This document shows positions 7,859-16,008 of a stretch of 64,000 nt of DNA, one piece after another. Position numbers and translations under genes: made by a program. The DNA comes from Sebaldella termitidis ATCC 33386 (GTDB taxonomy: Bacteria > Fusobacteriota > Fusobacteriia > Fusobacteriales > Leptotrichiaceae): contig NC_013517.1 of the NCBI RefSeq assembly GCF_000024405.1, forward strand, positions 1,798,001 through 1,862,000, given 5' to 3'. Position 1 is the first letter of the stretch. Every line of letters starts with the position of its first letter. Below the pieces are notes generated by a model. The model searched no databases. It was not told the DNA's origin and worked only from the letters and a program-made list of their open reading frames with translations.

Positions 7859-9007
7859 ATGGAAGAAAATAAACTTCCGGAAATTTTTGAAACATTTGGA
7901 GATGCGAGAAAAAATGGATTTGTTACTGTAAAAGAATTAAAGGATAAGGGAAAAAAAGTAGTAGGGACCTTCTGTACCTATACGCCGAAAGAACTTATTT
8001 ATGCTGCGGGTGCATATCCTGTAGGACTTTGTGCTACAAGTGAGGAAACAATTCCCGAAGCTGAAAAGAAGCTTCCAAAAAACTTATGTCCGCTGATAAA
8101 AGCAAGTTATGGCTTTGCAGCAACAGATAAGTGCCCTTACATGTATTTTTCAGATTTGGTTGTCGGGGAAACTACATGTGACGGCAAAAAGAAGATGTAC
8201 GAGCTTTTAGGAGAAATAAAAGATGTGCATGTATTGCAGCTTCCCCAGAATCAGGATGAAAGAAGCCTGAAGCTGTGGACTGAGGAAATACACCATTTTA
8301 AAAAGGTACTTGAGGAAAAATTTGATGTAACAATAACGGAACAGGATCTGAAAGATGCTGTTAAGCTGTGTAATGACGAGAGAGAAGTAATGCAGAGATT
8401 TTACGAGCTTGGAAAACTAACGCCTCCGCCTTTAAGCGGTCTTGAAATGCATACTATTATGCATGGAACTACATTTACATTTGATAAAAACGAGCAGATA
8501 AAAAATATAAACGAAGTAATAGAAAAATTGATACAAAAACATCAGGAAGGAAAAAGCGAGGTAAGTGAAAGTGCGAAAAGAATTCTGATTACAGGATGTC
8601 CGAGCGGGGGAATAGTGGAAAAAATAATAAAGCCGCTGGAAGAAAGCGGAGCAGTAGTGGTATGCTTTGAAAATTGTATTGGAATAAAAAGCTTTGACAG
8701 AATGGTGAATACCGAAAAAGATCCGGTAGAGGCAATAGCCGAACGATATTTAAAAATACCGTGTTCTGTAATGACGCCGAACAAAGGACGTGAGGAACTT
8801 TTGGTAAAGCTTATAGAAGAATATAAAGTAGACGGTGTAATAGATGTTATTCTCCAGGCCTGTCACACTTATAATGTAGAAACTGAAAAAATCAGAGAAG
8901 TGGTTCAGGGTGCAGATACACCGTATATGAGTCTGGAAACTGATTATTCCCTGAGTGATTTCGGACAGATAAAAACAAGATTAGAGGCATTTGTAGAAAT
9001 GCTGTGA
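7859..9007 (+). CDS. Double-cubane-cluster / 2-hydroxyacyl-CoA dehydratase-like protein (YjiM-like)
   Basis: 382 residues from the ATG at 7859 (GGGAG upstream); a GTG at 7850 is less well placed. The N-terminal half carries C39 ([21 protein letters not shown]), C58, C77, C92 and C107, and the C-terminal half carries [17 protein letters not shown] and LQACHTYN. This cysteine-rich two-domain layout matches HgdB-type proteins and single-subunit double-cubane cluster proteins (DCCP), which reduce small substrates with ATP-driven electrons from their activator. There is no second dehydratase subunit nearby, which favours DCCP over a true hydroxyacyl-CoA dehydratase. The substrate is unknown; its place in a Mo/Se cluster is suggestive. 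Confidence 0.87.
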   Translation: MEENKLPEIFETFGDARKNGFVTVKELKDKGKKVVGTFCTYTPKELIYAAGAYPVGLCATSEETIPEAEKKLPKNLCPLIKASYGFAATDKCPYMYFSDLVVGETTCDGKKKMYELLGEIKDVHVLQLPQNQDERSLKLWTEEIHHFKKVLEEKFDVTITEQDLKDAVKLCNDEREVMQRFYELGKLTPPPLSGLEMHTIMHGTTFTFDKNEQIKNINEVIEKLIQKHQEGKSEVSESAKRILITGCPSGGIVEKIIKPLEESGAVVVCFENCIGIKSFDRMVNTEKDPVEAIAERYLKIPCSVMTPNKGREELLVKLIEEYKVDGVIDVILQACHTYNVETEKIREVVQGADTPYMSLETDYSLSDFGQIKTRLEAFVEML

Positions 9008-9026
9008 AGACAGGGGTGGAAAAAAT

Positions 9027-9842
9027 ATGCATGAAAATCTGGTGATAGTAAGAGGAGGAGGAGATATTGCCTCCGGCTCAATAGAAAAGCTTCATAAATG
9101 CGGTTTTAACGTGCTTGTTTTGGAAGTGGAAAATCCAAGCTCTATAAGAAGAAAAGTGTGCTATGGCGAGGCTGTATACACTGGAGAAATGGAAATAGAG
9201 GGAATAAAATCAAAAAAGATAAAATATCTTGATGAGATAAATAAGATGTTTGAGGAAAGAGTAATTCCGGTACTAATAGATCCTATGGCGGAATGTACCC
9301 AGATACTAAATCCTGTGGCACTGGTAGACGGAATACTTGCCAAAAAAAATTACGGAACAAACAGGGGAATGGCACCAGTAACAATAGCGCTGGGACCGGG
9401 ATTTACTGCCGGAAAAGATGTAGATATAGTGATAGAAACAATGAGAGGGCATAATCTGGGAAGACTTATATATGAGGGGGAAGCTATGACTAATACCGGA
9501 GTTCCCGGAAATATAGGAGGCTTTACAAAGGAAAGAGTTATTTACAGTGAATATGAGGGTGTTATAAATAATATACACGAAATAGGCGATATAGTGAAAA
9601 AAGGTGATATTCTTGCGAAAATAGGCGGTAATGAAGTTTATGCATCTATTGACGGTGTATTAAGAGGAATGATCAGAGATGGGTTTTATGTAACCAAGAA
9701 ATTTAAAATAGCGGATATAGATCCCAGAAAGGATGAGCAGAAAAACTGTTTTACAATTTCCGACAAGTCAAGAAGTATAGGCGGAGCAGTATTGGAAGCT
9801 GTAATTTCATCAATGAAGAAAAAAGGATTTCATTTATTTTAG
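9027..9842 (+). CDS. yqeB: YqeB family selenium-dependent Mo hydroxylase protein
   Basis: 271 residues, the short form of the YqeB/EF2563 family. The N-terminal VIVRGGGDIASGSIEKL is a dinucleotide-binding-like loop. It is followed by the conserved LEVENPSSIRRKVCYGEAVY, LIDPMAECT, APVTIALGPGFTAGKDVD and MRGHNLGRLIYEG. YqeB is a phylogenetic marker of selenium-dependent molybdenum hydroxylases and its biochemical activity is not established. It starts 19 bases after the double-cubane gene and is followed after 67 bases by xdhC. Confidence 0.9.
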   Translation: MHENLVIVRGGGDIASGSIEKLHKCGFNVLVLEVENPSSIRRKVCYGEAVYTGEMEIEGIKSKKIKYLDEINKMFEERVIPVLIDPMAECTQILNPVALVDGILAKKNYGTNRGMAPVTIALGPGFTAGKDVDIVIETMRGHNLGRLIYEGEAMTNTGVPGNIGGFTKERVIYSEYEGVINNIHEIGDIVKKGDILAKIGGNEVYASIDGVLRGMIRDGFYVTKKFKIADIDPRKDEQKNCFTISDKSRSIGGAVLEAVISSMKKKGFHLF

Positions 9843-9909
9843 TGTTTTGATATTTTGAAATACAGAAAAATGTAAATACTGAAATATTTGAAAAAATCAG
9901 GAGGATAAG

Positions 9910-10743
9910 ATGGAAGAGTTAATCTTAAAAAAGATACTGGAAAATCTGGAGAATCATAAAAAAGTAGCATTGGTAACTTTAACCGATGTAGGGGGCTCGA
10001 CACCGCGTGATACCGGCTCGCTTATGCTTGTTTGGGAAAACGGCGAGACATACGGTTCTATCGGCGGAGGAAAGGTAGAATATTTTGTTACCGGAGAAGC
10101 TGTGGAAGCTTTGAAGCAGAATACAGACAGAAATTTTGAACACAGTCTGACACCTGACGGTGATCTGGAAATGCAGTGCGGCGGTACTGTAAAAGGATTT
10201 ATAAAAATTTTCAGACCAAATGAAAAAATAGTTATTGCCGGCGGAGGACATGTTGGTGAAAAAGTTCTGGAACTGGCTAAATTTCTTGGATTTACCTGTG
10301 AGGTGATTGATGACAGGGAAGATTACATAGATAAACCCAGTCTTCAAAAGGCTGATAAAATAACAGTCGGTTTTTATAAGGATATAGTGAAGGATGCGGC
10401 AATAGATGAAAATACCTATGTGGTAATTGCTACAAAAAGTCATATTACCGATCTTGAATTTGTAAAAGAAGTGCTTAAAACAAAGGCAAGATATATAGGA
10501 ACAATAGGAAGCAGAAAAAAACAGATATTTCTGCGGGAGGAGCTTCTGCAGGACGGTTTTTCTGCCGAAGATATAAAGCGTATTTACGGGCCTGTAGGAA
10601 TAAATATATCCAATCAGATGCCGGAAGAGATAGCAGTGAGCATACTTGCAGAGATACTTATGGTAAAAAACGGAGGTACTACGGAACACAGAAAACTGGA
10701 AGATTCCATTGTTGATAATATAGTACAGAAGCATTTAAAATAA
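9910..10743 (+). CDS. xdhC: XdhC-family molybdenum cofactor sulfurase/insertion chaperone
   Basis: 277 residues. The N-terminal XdhC/CoxI domain shows VGGSTPRDTGSLMLV, GSIGGGKVEY and LEMQCGGTVKGFI (C90). The C-terminal Rossmann domain shows VIAGGGHVGEKVLELAKFLGF and the EVIDDREDY segment. XdhC binds Moco, aids its sulfuration and inserts it into xanthine dehydrogenase. It is the last gene of the cluster, with a terminator 14 bases past the stop. Together with mocA, yqeB and yqeC it predicts a hydroxylase gene close by, outside the window. Confidence 0.93.
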   Translation: MEELILKKILENLENHKKVALVTLTDVGGSTPRDTGSLMLVWENGETYGSIGGGKVEYFVTGEAVEALKQNTDRNFEHSLTPDGDLEMQCGGTVKGFIKIFRPNEKIVIAGGGHVGEKVLELAKFLGFTCEVIDDREDYIDKPSLQKADKITVGFYKDIVKDAAIDENTYVVIATKSHITDLEFVKEVLKTKARYIGTIGSRKKQIFLREELLQDGFSAEDIKRIYGPVGINISNQMPEEIAVSILAEILMVKNGGTTEHRKLEDSIVDNIVQKHLK

Positions 10744-10756
10744 ATTATATGTAAAA

Positions 10757-10786
10757 CTGCTTTGATTTTTCAGAGCAGCTTTTTAT
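10757..10786 (+). terminator. Intrinsic terminator of the Mo/Se cluster
   Basis: CTGCTTTGA (10757-10765) pairs with TCAGAGCAG (10770-10778), with one T-G wobble and a short T loop, and runs into CTTTTTATA. It lies 14 bases past the xdhC stop. Confidence 0.85.
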
Positions 10787-10808
10787 ATATACAAAAATTA
10801 TTTAATAT

Positions 10809-10816
10809 TGTATAAT
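10809..10816 (+). promoter_or_regulatory. Likely -10 promoter element
   Basis: TGTATAAT directly after the xdhC terminator, about 55 bases before the next gene. No strong -35 box is seen, so this rests on the consensus -10. Confidence 0.5.
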
Positions 10817-10871
10817 AAATTTTAAAGGAAGCAGAAGAATCGGGGAAATGAGCATTCCAAGGAGAAGAAAA

Positions 10872-11393
10872 ATGAAGAAAGTTATTTATATTTTGTTATT
10901 TTTATTATTATTAATTATTTACGGAATTGTAGAATATTATTCTTATAGTAATGTATATACGGGTAATTTCTGTGTAACTAAACAGAAAATTGAAGAACAG
11001 GCAGAAAAATATGAAAAACTCAGAATTGATGAAAATGGAAACTTTTCAAGATCATATGATGAATTAAGAAAGGCATTCTTTGATGATATTGTACAAAATG
11101 GAAAATACAGAATGTATATAGCAGATATAAACAGGAAAGTTTATGTAAATAATGAGGAAACACTCGAAGGACAGGGATTTCCCGGAAACATAATGGAGGT
11201 CAGTACTAAAAATACAGAAAATGGACAGAGACTGTATATGATCGTGGAAGACAATGAAAGCGGGAAAGAAGTATTCAGGATAAAAAGATACCAGATATAT
11301 CCTTATAAGGAGCTGCTTAATATGTCATATACAGGGTCAGCTTCAGTAGTCGTCCAATTTAGATGTGAACTGGAAAGAGGTTCAAAGAAATAG
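10872..11393 (+). CDS. Unrecognised membrane-anchored or secreted protein
   Basis: 173 residues from the ATG at 10872, chosen because AAGGAG lies 7 bases upstream; an in-frame ATG at 10848 has no good site. Residues 1-24 are a strongly hydrophobic segment after MKK (VIYILLFLLLLIIYGIVEYY), either an uncleaved signal anchor or a signal peptide. The rest is polar and mixed alpha/beta in character, with no motif I recognise. It may be exported and tethered at the inner membrane. It shares a transcript with the TtcA-like gene 34 bases downstream. Confidence 0.75.
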   Translation: MKKVIYILLFLLLLIIYGIVEYYSYSNVYTGNFCVTKQKIEEQAEKYEKLRIDENGNFSRSYDELRKAFFDDIVQNGKYRMYIADINRKVYVNNEETLEGQGFPGNIMEVSTKNTENGQRLYMIVEDNESGKEVFRIKRYQIYPYKELLNMSYTGSASVVVQFRCELERGSKK

Positions 11394-11427
11394 TTTCCGC
11401 CGAAAAAAAATAAAGTAAGGAGAACAA

Positions 11428-12282
11428 ATGAATTCATTATCAAATATAAGCTGTGAAGCTGTATTACCTGTAACTGAACTAAAAAGCACAGATGAAATAG
11501 AGAGAAGCATACAAAAAAAATATAGAAAATACCTGTGGTCGCCTTTTATAAAAGCTGCAAAAGAATTTTCCCTTGTAGAAGACGGAGACAGAATAGCAGT
11601 GGCTATATCAGGCGGCAAAGACAGCCTTCTTCTGGCAAAGCTCCTGCAGGAACTACAAAGGGCAAGTAGAACAGAATTTGAACTGGTTTTTATTTCTATG
11701 AATCCCGGATTTAATTCTGAAAATTTGGAAAATCTGAAAAAAAATCTGGATCATCTACGGATACCCTGTGAGATATATGATGATAATATATTTGAAATAG
11801 CTGAAAAAATGGCAAAGGATTATCCTTGCTATATGTGTGCCAAAATGAGAAGGGGGAGCCTGTATACCAAGGCAGTGAGTCTGGGCTGTAATAAGCTTGC
11901 TTTGGGGCATCATATGGATGATGTGGCGGAAACGGTCCTTATGAGCATGTTTCAGATGAGTAAATATGAAACAATGCTTCCCAGACTAAAAGCAGATAAT
12001 TTTGATATAGAACTAATAAGACCGCTTTATTATGTAGAGGAAAAAGATATAATAAAGTTCACTGCAAATAACGGGATTCTGGCTATGAACTGCGGGTGTA
12101 CAGTAGCAGCGGGGAAAACCTCGTCAAAAAGACGGGAAACAAAAGAGCTCATCAGAGAGCTTGCCAAGAGTAACCCCAACATAAAGAAAAACATATTAAA
12201 CTCTACCAAAAATGTAAATTTGGAAAAAATTCTGGGATGGAAGATCGGCGGTAAAAAATACGGTTATCTTGATAAATATTAA
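11428..12282 (+). CDS. TtcA-like tRNA 2-thiocytidine synthetase
   Basis: PP-loop ATPase of 284 residues. The nucleotide loop is AVAISGGKDSLLLA (SGGKDS at 61-66). It is followed by a CxxC pair (YPCYMCAKMRRG) and LGHHMDDVAETVLMSMF. A further NCGC motif is near residue 215. The two cysteine sites and the SGGKDS loop mark the TtcA family, which binds an Fe-S cluster and thiolates C32 of certain tRNAs. It is not TilS, which lacks these cysteines. The C-terminal tail is longer than the core enzyme needs. The start is supported by AAGGAG. Confidence 0.85.
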   Translation: MNSLSNISCEAVLPVTELKSTDEIERSIQKKYRKYLWSPFIKAAKEFSLVEDGDRIAVAISGGKDSLLLAKLLQELQRASRTEFELVFISMNPGFNSENLENLKKNLDHLRIPCEIYDDNIFEIAEKMAKDYPCYMCAKMRRGSLYTKAVSLGCNKLALGHHMDDVAETVLMSMFQMSKYETMLPRLKADNFDIELIRPLYYVEEKDIIKFTANNGILAMNCGCTVAAGKTSSKRRETKELIRELAKSNPNIKKNILNSTKNVNLEKILGWKIGGKKYGYLDKY

Positions 12283-12383
12283 TTAGTTTGTACTTATTCC
12301 ATAGTATTACATTGCGGGTTATTCAAAATGTGAAATTCAGGTAATAAAATTAACAGAAAGAGCTTTAAAGAAGGAGTAAAAAA

Positions 12384-12596
12384 TTGCAGTTTGATTCTTT
12401 TTCAGAACCTGAATACAAAGGAAATAATATTTGTGATACTGTAATTTTTGATACAGACGGAGGTATAACCGATACTCTGTCACTGAAGATTTCTGCCGGA
12501 ACAGTTTACCTTACTAACGAGCAAAATGGTAAAAAAATAAAAATATATCAAAATGATATCTGCAAAATGTGCGGAGAAATAAAAATTTATACATAA
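12384..12596 (+). CDS. Small hypothetical protein, TTG start
   Basis: 70 residues from a TTG at 12384, with AAGGAG spaced correctly upstream and a terminator immediately after the stop. The sequence is beta-rich and hydrophilic, with a short C-terminal CKMCGEIKIY. No family is recognised. The good ribosome site and terminator support it as a real gene. Confidence 0.6.
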   Translation: MQFDSFSEPEYKGNNICDTVIFDTDGGITDTLSLKISAGTVYLTNEQNGKKIKIYQNDICKMCGEIKIYT

Positions 12597-12625
12597 AAAG
12601 AAGGGCTTTTTTCAGCCCTTTTTAA
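12596..12625. terminator. Bidirectional terminator between convergent genes
   Basis: AAGGGCT (12601-12607) pairs with AGCCCTT (12614-12620), flanked by A-rich sequence on the left and T-rich on the right. It serves the small gene on the + strand and the lipoprotein gene on the - strand. Confidence 0.88.
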
Positions 12626-13194
12626 ATTTCGTCTTTAGGAATAACTCTCAACAAATTTTTTGTAGTAATTACCCAGCCGCTTTTTTCTTTTTCCAGAGTC
12701 AGGGTAGTAGCAGAAGATTTTTTTTCTTTTACTTCCTTTACAGCCTGTGAAAGGATATTCATCTGGTAGTCAACAAACTCTTTTTTTGCTTTTTCAAAGT
12801 CGTTGTTATTGCTGGGGATAAAGCTTTCTTTTGATGTCAATTCTTTAATTTTCTTATCAAGCATTTCTTTATCAAGCCCTGTTTCCTTAATAGTAACAAC
12901 TGCCTTATTATCTTTTATTTTTACTTTTTCTATTTCATAGTCAAATGAAGATCCTACGATCTTTAATGTATCAGACGTAAAGGTCTTTAATTCCGGATTT
13001 TGCTGATAAAGATTGTCATAGGACAGCTTAATATCAAAAGAAAAAAGATTTAACATTTGATCTAAATCGCCTTTTTTCAAAGAAGAGTAATATTTATCCA
13101 CGATGACTCTGATTTCTTTTTTTGAATTATTACAGGAAAAAAGTGACAGGAGCAGCAGAATGAGAAGCCCTATTTTTATATATTTAGATTTCAT
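12622..13194 (-). CDS. Putative lipoprotein, NTF2-like
   Basis: 190 residues. A lipoprotein signal is visible: MKSKYIKIG, a hydrophobic core and the lipobox LFSC with the lipidated Cys at 21. The mature part (YYSSLKKGDLDQMLNLFSF, then beta-strand-rich sequence ending in SGWVITTKNLLR) resembles small NTF2-like/DUF4878-type lipoproteins. It is broadly similar in design to the secreted protein at 20963-21508, which ends in KVAGKWMLKE. Function unknown. The gene stands alone on the - strand. Confidence 0.8.
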   Translation of the reverse strand: MKSKYIKIGLLILLLLSLFSCNNSKKEIRVIVDKYYSSLKKGDLDQMLNLFSFDIKLSYDNLYQQNPELKTFTSDTLKIVGSSFDYEIEKVKIKDNKAVVTIKETGLDKEMLDKKIKELTSKESFIPSNNNDFEKAKKEFVDYQMNILSQAVKEVKEKKSSATTLTLEKEKSGWVITTKNLLRVIPKDEI

Positions 13195-13678
13195 GATTCC
13201 TCACTTTCCTTTGATATTGACATTTTAGCATAATTTATACATTTTGAAAAGAAAGAAGGCTTTTTATTTATACAAAATAAAAGTATGGAAGCAGCAGTAC
13301 TTATTTCAGAAGGTATCAGCGATATATCCGCAAAAAAATATCAGCAGATGAAATAAAAATATTAAATAACTGTGATAAAAATGTTATAATAATTAATGAT
13401 GATCTTTTCTTTACTATTTTATCAAATTTTATATAAATAATAATATCCTTAATTAATACAAAACTTAATATTGAGCATTACTTGGCTTATGTTAATTTTA
13501 TTTGAAATGCCGTTTTTTAGTATTTAATATGAAAGACAGCCTTTTTTGCATGAAAAGCAGTATTTCAGAGTAAAATAAAACGCAGCCTGTTCTGCATGGA
13601 ATTATTAGTAAATTAACAGTGAGAGAGTTTTATAAATTTATTTAAATAAAAAATACTAAAGACAGAAAGGAGTCAGAT
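13195..13678. other. Intergenic region with a possible decayed small ORF
   Basis: 484 bases, very AT-rich. A short frame from ATG 13285 stops at 13356. A second frame in the -1 register runs on from the A7 run at 13332-13338 to a stop at 13436. Together they would read as one 50-residue protein if a base were restored in the A7. There is no Shine-Dalgarno, so this is at best a remnant. Nothing else is seen except AT-rich promoter-like sequence near the CDF gene. Confidence 0.4.
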
Positions 13679-14548
13679 ATGCATAATCATAAGCATTTTC
13701 ATGAAAGAGAAGAAAAAAGCGATACTAAAAACATAAAAATAGTATTTTTCATGAATTTGATATTTATGATAGTCGAAATTATAGGCGGTTTCCTTACAAA
13801 CAGTATGGCTGTTATGTCAGATGCTGTTCATGATTTCGGAGACTGTGTAACACTTGCCATGAACTGGTTTTTGGAGGAATATTCGGTAAAGCAGGATGAT
13901 GAGAAATATACCTACGGATACAGAAGATACTCACTTGTAGGTGTAGTGATAAACACTGTTGTTCTTGTTACCGGTTCGGTTTTAATAATAACTGAAGCAT
14001 TAAAAAGGATAAGTCATCCTCAGAAGCTGGAAAGCGGAGGAATGATAGCTCTTGCAGTGGCAGGGGTAATAGTAAACAGTCTTGCAGTATTAAGACTGAG
14101 AAAAGGCAAAAAATTAACAGAAAGAGCGGTAATGCTTCACTTGATGGAGGATGTCCTCGGCTGGGCGGCAGTATTGATTGCCGGTATATTCATAAAGCTT
14201 TTCGAGCTGTACATAATAGATACAATATTATCAATAGTGATAGCAGCATTTGTTCTGTCAAATGTGATAAAAAACTTTAAGGAAACAGCGGGAATTTTTC
14301 TTCAGGCTGTTCCTTCCGGATATAATATAATTAAATTAAGAAAAAAAATGATAAGAGTAAAGGGAATTCTTGATATTCATGATATACATCTCTGGTCTCT
14401 TGACGGAATAAATAATATCATTTCCTTTCATTGTGTCGTTCCTTATGATATTCTTACCGATGAAGTCCTCAAAATAAAATACAGACTGAAAAAATATCTG
14501 AAATATATAGGAATTAATCATATAACCATAGAAATAGAATATGACTAA
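13679..14548 (+). CDS. Cation diffusion facilitator family metal exporter
   Basis: 289 residues with six predicted membrane segments and a His-rich N-terminus (HNHKHFHE). The metal site is visible: MAVMSDAVHDFGD in helix 2 (the HDxxD motif of the Zn/Cd/Co CDF type) and LMEDVLGWAAVLIAG in helix 5. The C-terminal cytoplasmic domain (GILDIHDIHLWSLDG) is the dimeric metallochaperone-like fold. It exports Zn2+ or a similar cation from the cytoplasm in exchange for protons. The start ATG has AAAGGAG 8 bases upstream. It stands alone. Confidence 0.93.
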   Translation: MHNHKHFHEREEKSDTKNIKIVFFMNLIFMIVEIIGGFLTNSMAVMSDAVHDFGDCVTLAMNWFLEEYSVKQDDEKYTYGYRRYSLVGVVINTVVLVTGSVLIITEALKRISHPQKLESGGMIALAVAGVIVNSLAVLRLRKGKKLTERAVMLHLMEDVLGWAAVLIAGIFIKLFELYIIDTILSIVIAAFVLSNVIKNFKETAGIFLQAVPSGYNIIKLRKKMIRVKGILDIHDIHLWSLDGINNIISFHCVVPYDILTDEVLKIKYRLKKYLKYIGINHITIEIEYD

Positions 14549-14698
14549 GAAAAAACCGTAAAATAGAATAAGTAAAACCGGAAATGAAATGTAAGAGATA
14601 AAGTTAAATAAATAACTGTGGAAATCTTAATGATAGTGTTATGTTTTTTTGGAGTTTTTGAAATAAGTTAAATAAGATATATAAAAATCCTGTATTTC

Positions 14699-14728
14699 TT
14701 TTGGCAAAAGCCAAAAATGAGATATAAT
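14699..14728 (+). promoter_or_regulatory. mgl promoter with overlapping dyad
   Basis: The rest of the 329-base gap before mglB is featureless AT-rich sequence. TTGGCA (14701-14706) and TATAAT (14723-14728) are 16 bases apart and form a good sigma-70 promoter. The -35 lies inside the perfect dyad TTTTGGC-AAAA-GCCAAAA (14699-14716), a likely operator. The leader to mglB would be about 145 bases. Confidence 0.7.
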
Positions 14729-14877
14729 TTAGTGTAAGTTTCGTGATCGTAACAAAGTTTAATAGTCGCAGAATTTTTTTAATGTTTTTTGGATAAGGTA
14801 ACAGTAGTTTGAAAGAGTTTTTTATTATTTTGGCAATTGAAAATAAAAAAATATAATTGAGAAGAGGAGCAAACTAT

Positions 14878-15939
14878 ATGAAAAAATTCAGATGGACAAT
14901 GATTTTAAGTATCATAATGCTGCTTATCAGCTGTGGAAACGGCGGGGAAAAACCTGCTGCCGGAGGTGAAGCACCTGCGGGAGGCGAAGCAAAAAAAGAG
15001 ATAAAAATCGGAGTAGCATTATACAAGTTTGATGATACTTTTATATCATCAGTAAAAGATGCAATAAATGAAATTTCGGATGAAAAGTCAAAAGAAACAG
15101 GAGAAAAAATCACAATCAACGCAGTGGACGGACAAGGACAGCAGGCAACTCAGAACGATCAGGTGGACACATTTATAACACAGGGTTATGACGTAATCGC
15201 AGTAAATATGGTGGATAGAACTGCAGCTTCGGTAATAATACAAAAAGCACAGGCAGCAGGAATTCCGGTAGTATTCTTTAACAGAGAACCTGTAGCTGAA
15301 GACATGGCTAAATGGGATCAGCTTTACTATGTAGGAGCGAAAGCGGAAGAATCAGGAACAATTCAGGGAGAAGTAGCAGCAGACTATTTCAAAGCAAATC
15401 CAGACGCAGATAAAAATAAAGACGGAAAAATACAATATGTAATATTAGAAGGGGAACCAGGACATCAGGATGCTCTTTTAAGAACAGAGTATTCTATAAA
15501 AGCACTTGAAGCAGCAGGATTCCAGGTAGACAAGCTTGCAAGCGATACAGCATTATGGCAGAGAGCAAACGGTCAGGAAAAAATGGCTGCATGGATATCA
15601 GCTTTCGGGGATAAGATAGAATTAGTACTTGCTAATAATGATGACATGGCACTGGGTGCAATAGAAGCATTAAAAGCAGCAGGGTATCTGTCAGACGGAA
15701 AATTTATACCGGTTATAGGTGTAGATGCTACAGCACCGGCTAAAGATTCACTAAAAGCAGGATTATTATACGGAACTGTACTGAATGATGCAAGAGGGCA
15801 GGGAAAAGGTATCTTTGACATAGCATATGCACTTGCCAAAAAAGAAAATCCTGCAGAAAAAGTACAGGGTATAACAGATGGAAAATATTTATGGATTCCA
15901 TATCAAAAAGTAACTAAAGAAAATGTAGATAAATTTTAA
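14878..15939 (+). CDS. mglB: Galactose/glucose ABC transporter substrate-binding lipoprotein MglB
   Basis: 353 residues from ATG 14878 (GAGGAG upstream). A signal with lipobox LLISC is followed by a Gly/Ala/Pro-rich linker with a repeated GGEAPAGG-like unit, then a periplasmic-binding-protein fold: IKIGVALYKFDDTFISSVKDA, INAVDGQGQQATQNDQVD, VFFNREP, LEGEPGHQDA, ANNDDMALGAIEALKAAG. These are strongly MglB-like, with the aromatic and Asn/Asp contacts for galactose or glucose. As a lipoprotein it is anchored to a membrane rather than free. First gene of mglBAC. Confidence 0.92.
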   Translation: MKKFRWTMILSIIMLLISCGNGGEKPAAGGEAPAGGEAKKEIKIGVALYKFDDTFISSVKDAINEISDEKSKETGEKITINAVDGQGQQATQNDQVDTFITQGYDVIAVNMVDRTAASVIIQKAQAAGIPVVFFNREPVAEDMAKWDQLYYVGAKAEESGTIQGEVAADYFKANPDADKNKDGKIQYVILEGEPGHQDALLRTEYSIKALEAAGFQVDKLASDTALWQRANGQEKMAAWISAFGDKIELVLANNDDMALGAIEALKAAGYLSDGKFIPVIGVDATAPAKDSLKAGLLYGTVLNDARGQGKGIFDIAYALAKKENPAEKVQGITDGKYLWIPYQKVTKENVDKF

Positions 15940-15949
15940 TTAACCTCTG

Positions 15950-15979
15950 ATAATGTGAAGTTTTTATACTTCACATTAT
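15950..15979 (+). promoter_or_regulatory. Hairpin between mglB and mglA
   Basis: Perfect 11-bp stem ATAATGTGAAG / CTTCACATTAT around an 8-base loop, with no following T run. Such stems protect the upstream mRNA end and raise binding-protein output relative to the transporter. It sits 10 bases past the mglB stop. Confidence 0.75.
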
Positions 15980-16008
15980 TAAGTAAGAATGGTAAACCGG
16001 AGGGAAAT

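Noticed and set aside
7075-9007. 2-hydroxyglutaryl-CoA dehydratase operon
   Set aside because: There is only one dehydratase-like subunit and no CoA-transferase or hydroxyglutarate dehydrogenase. The size matches single-subunit YjiM/DCCP better.
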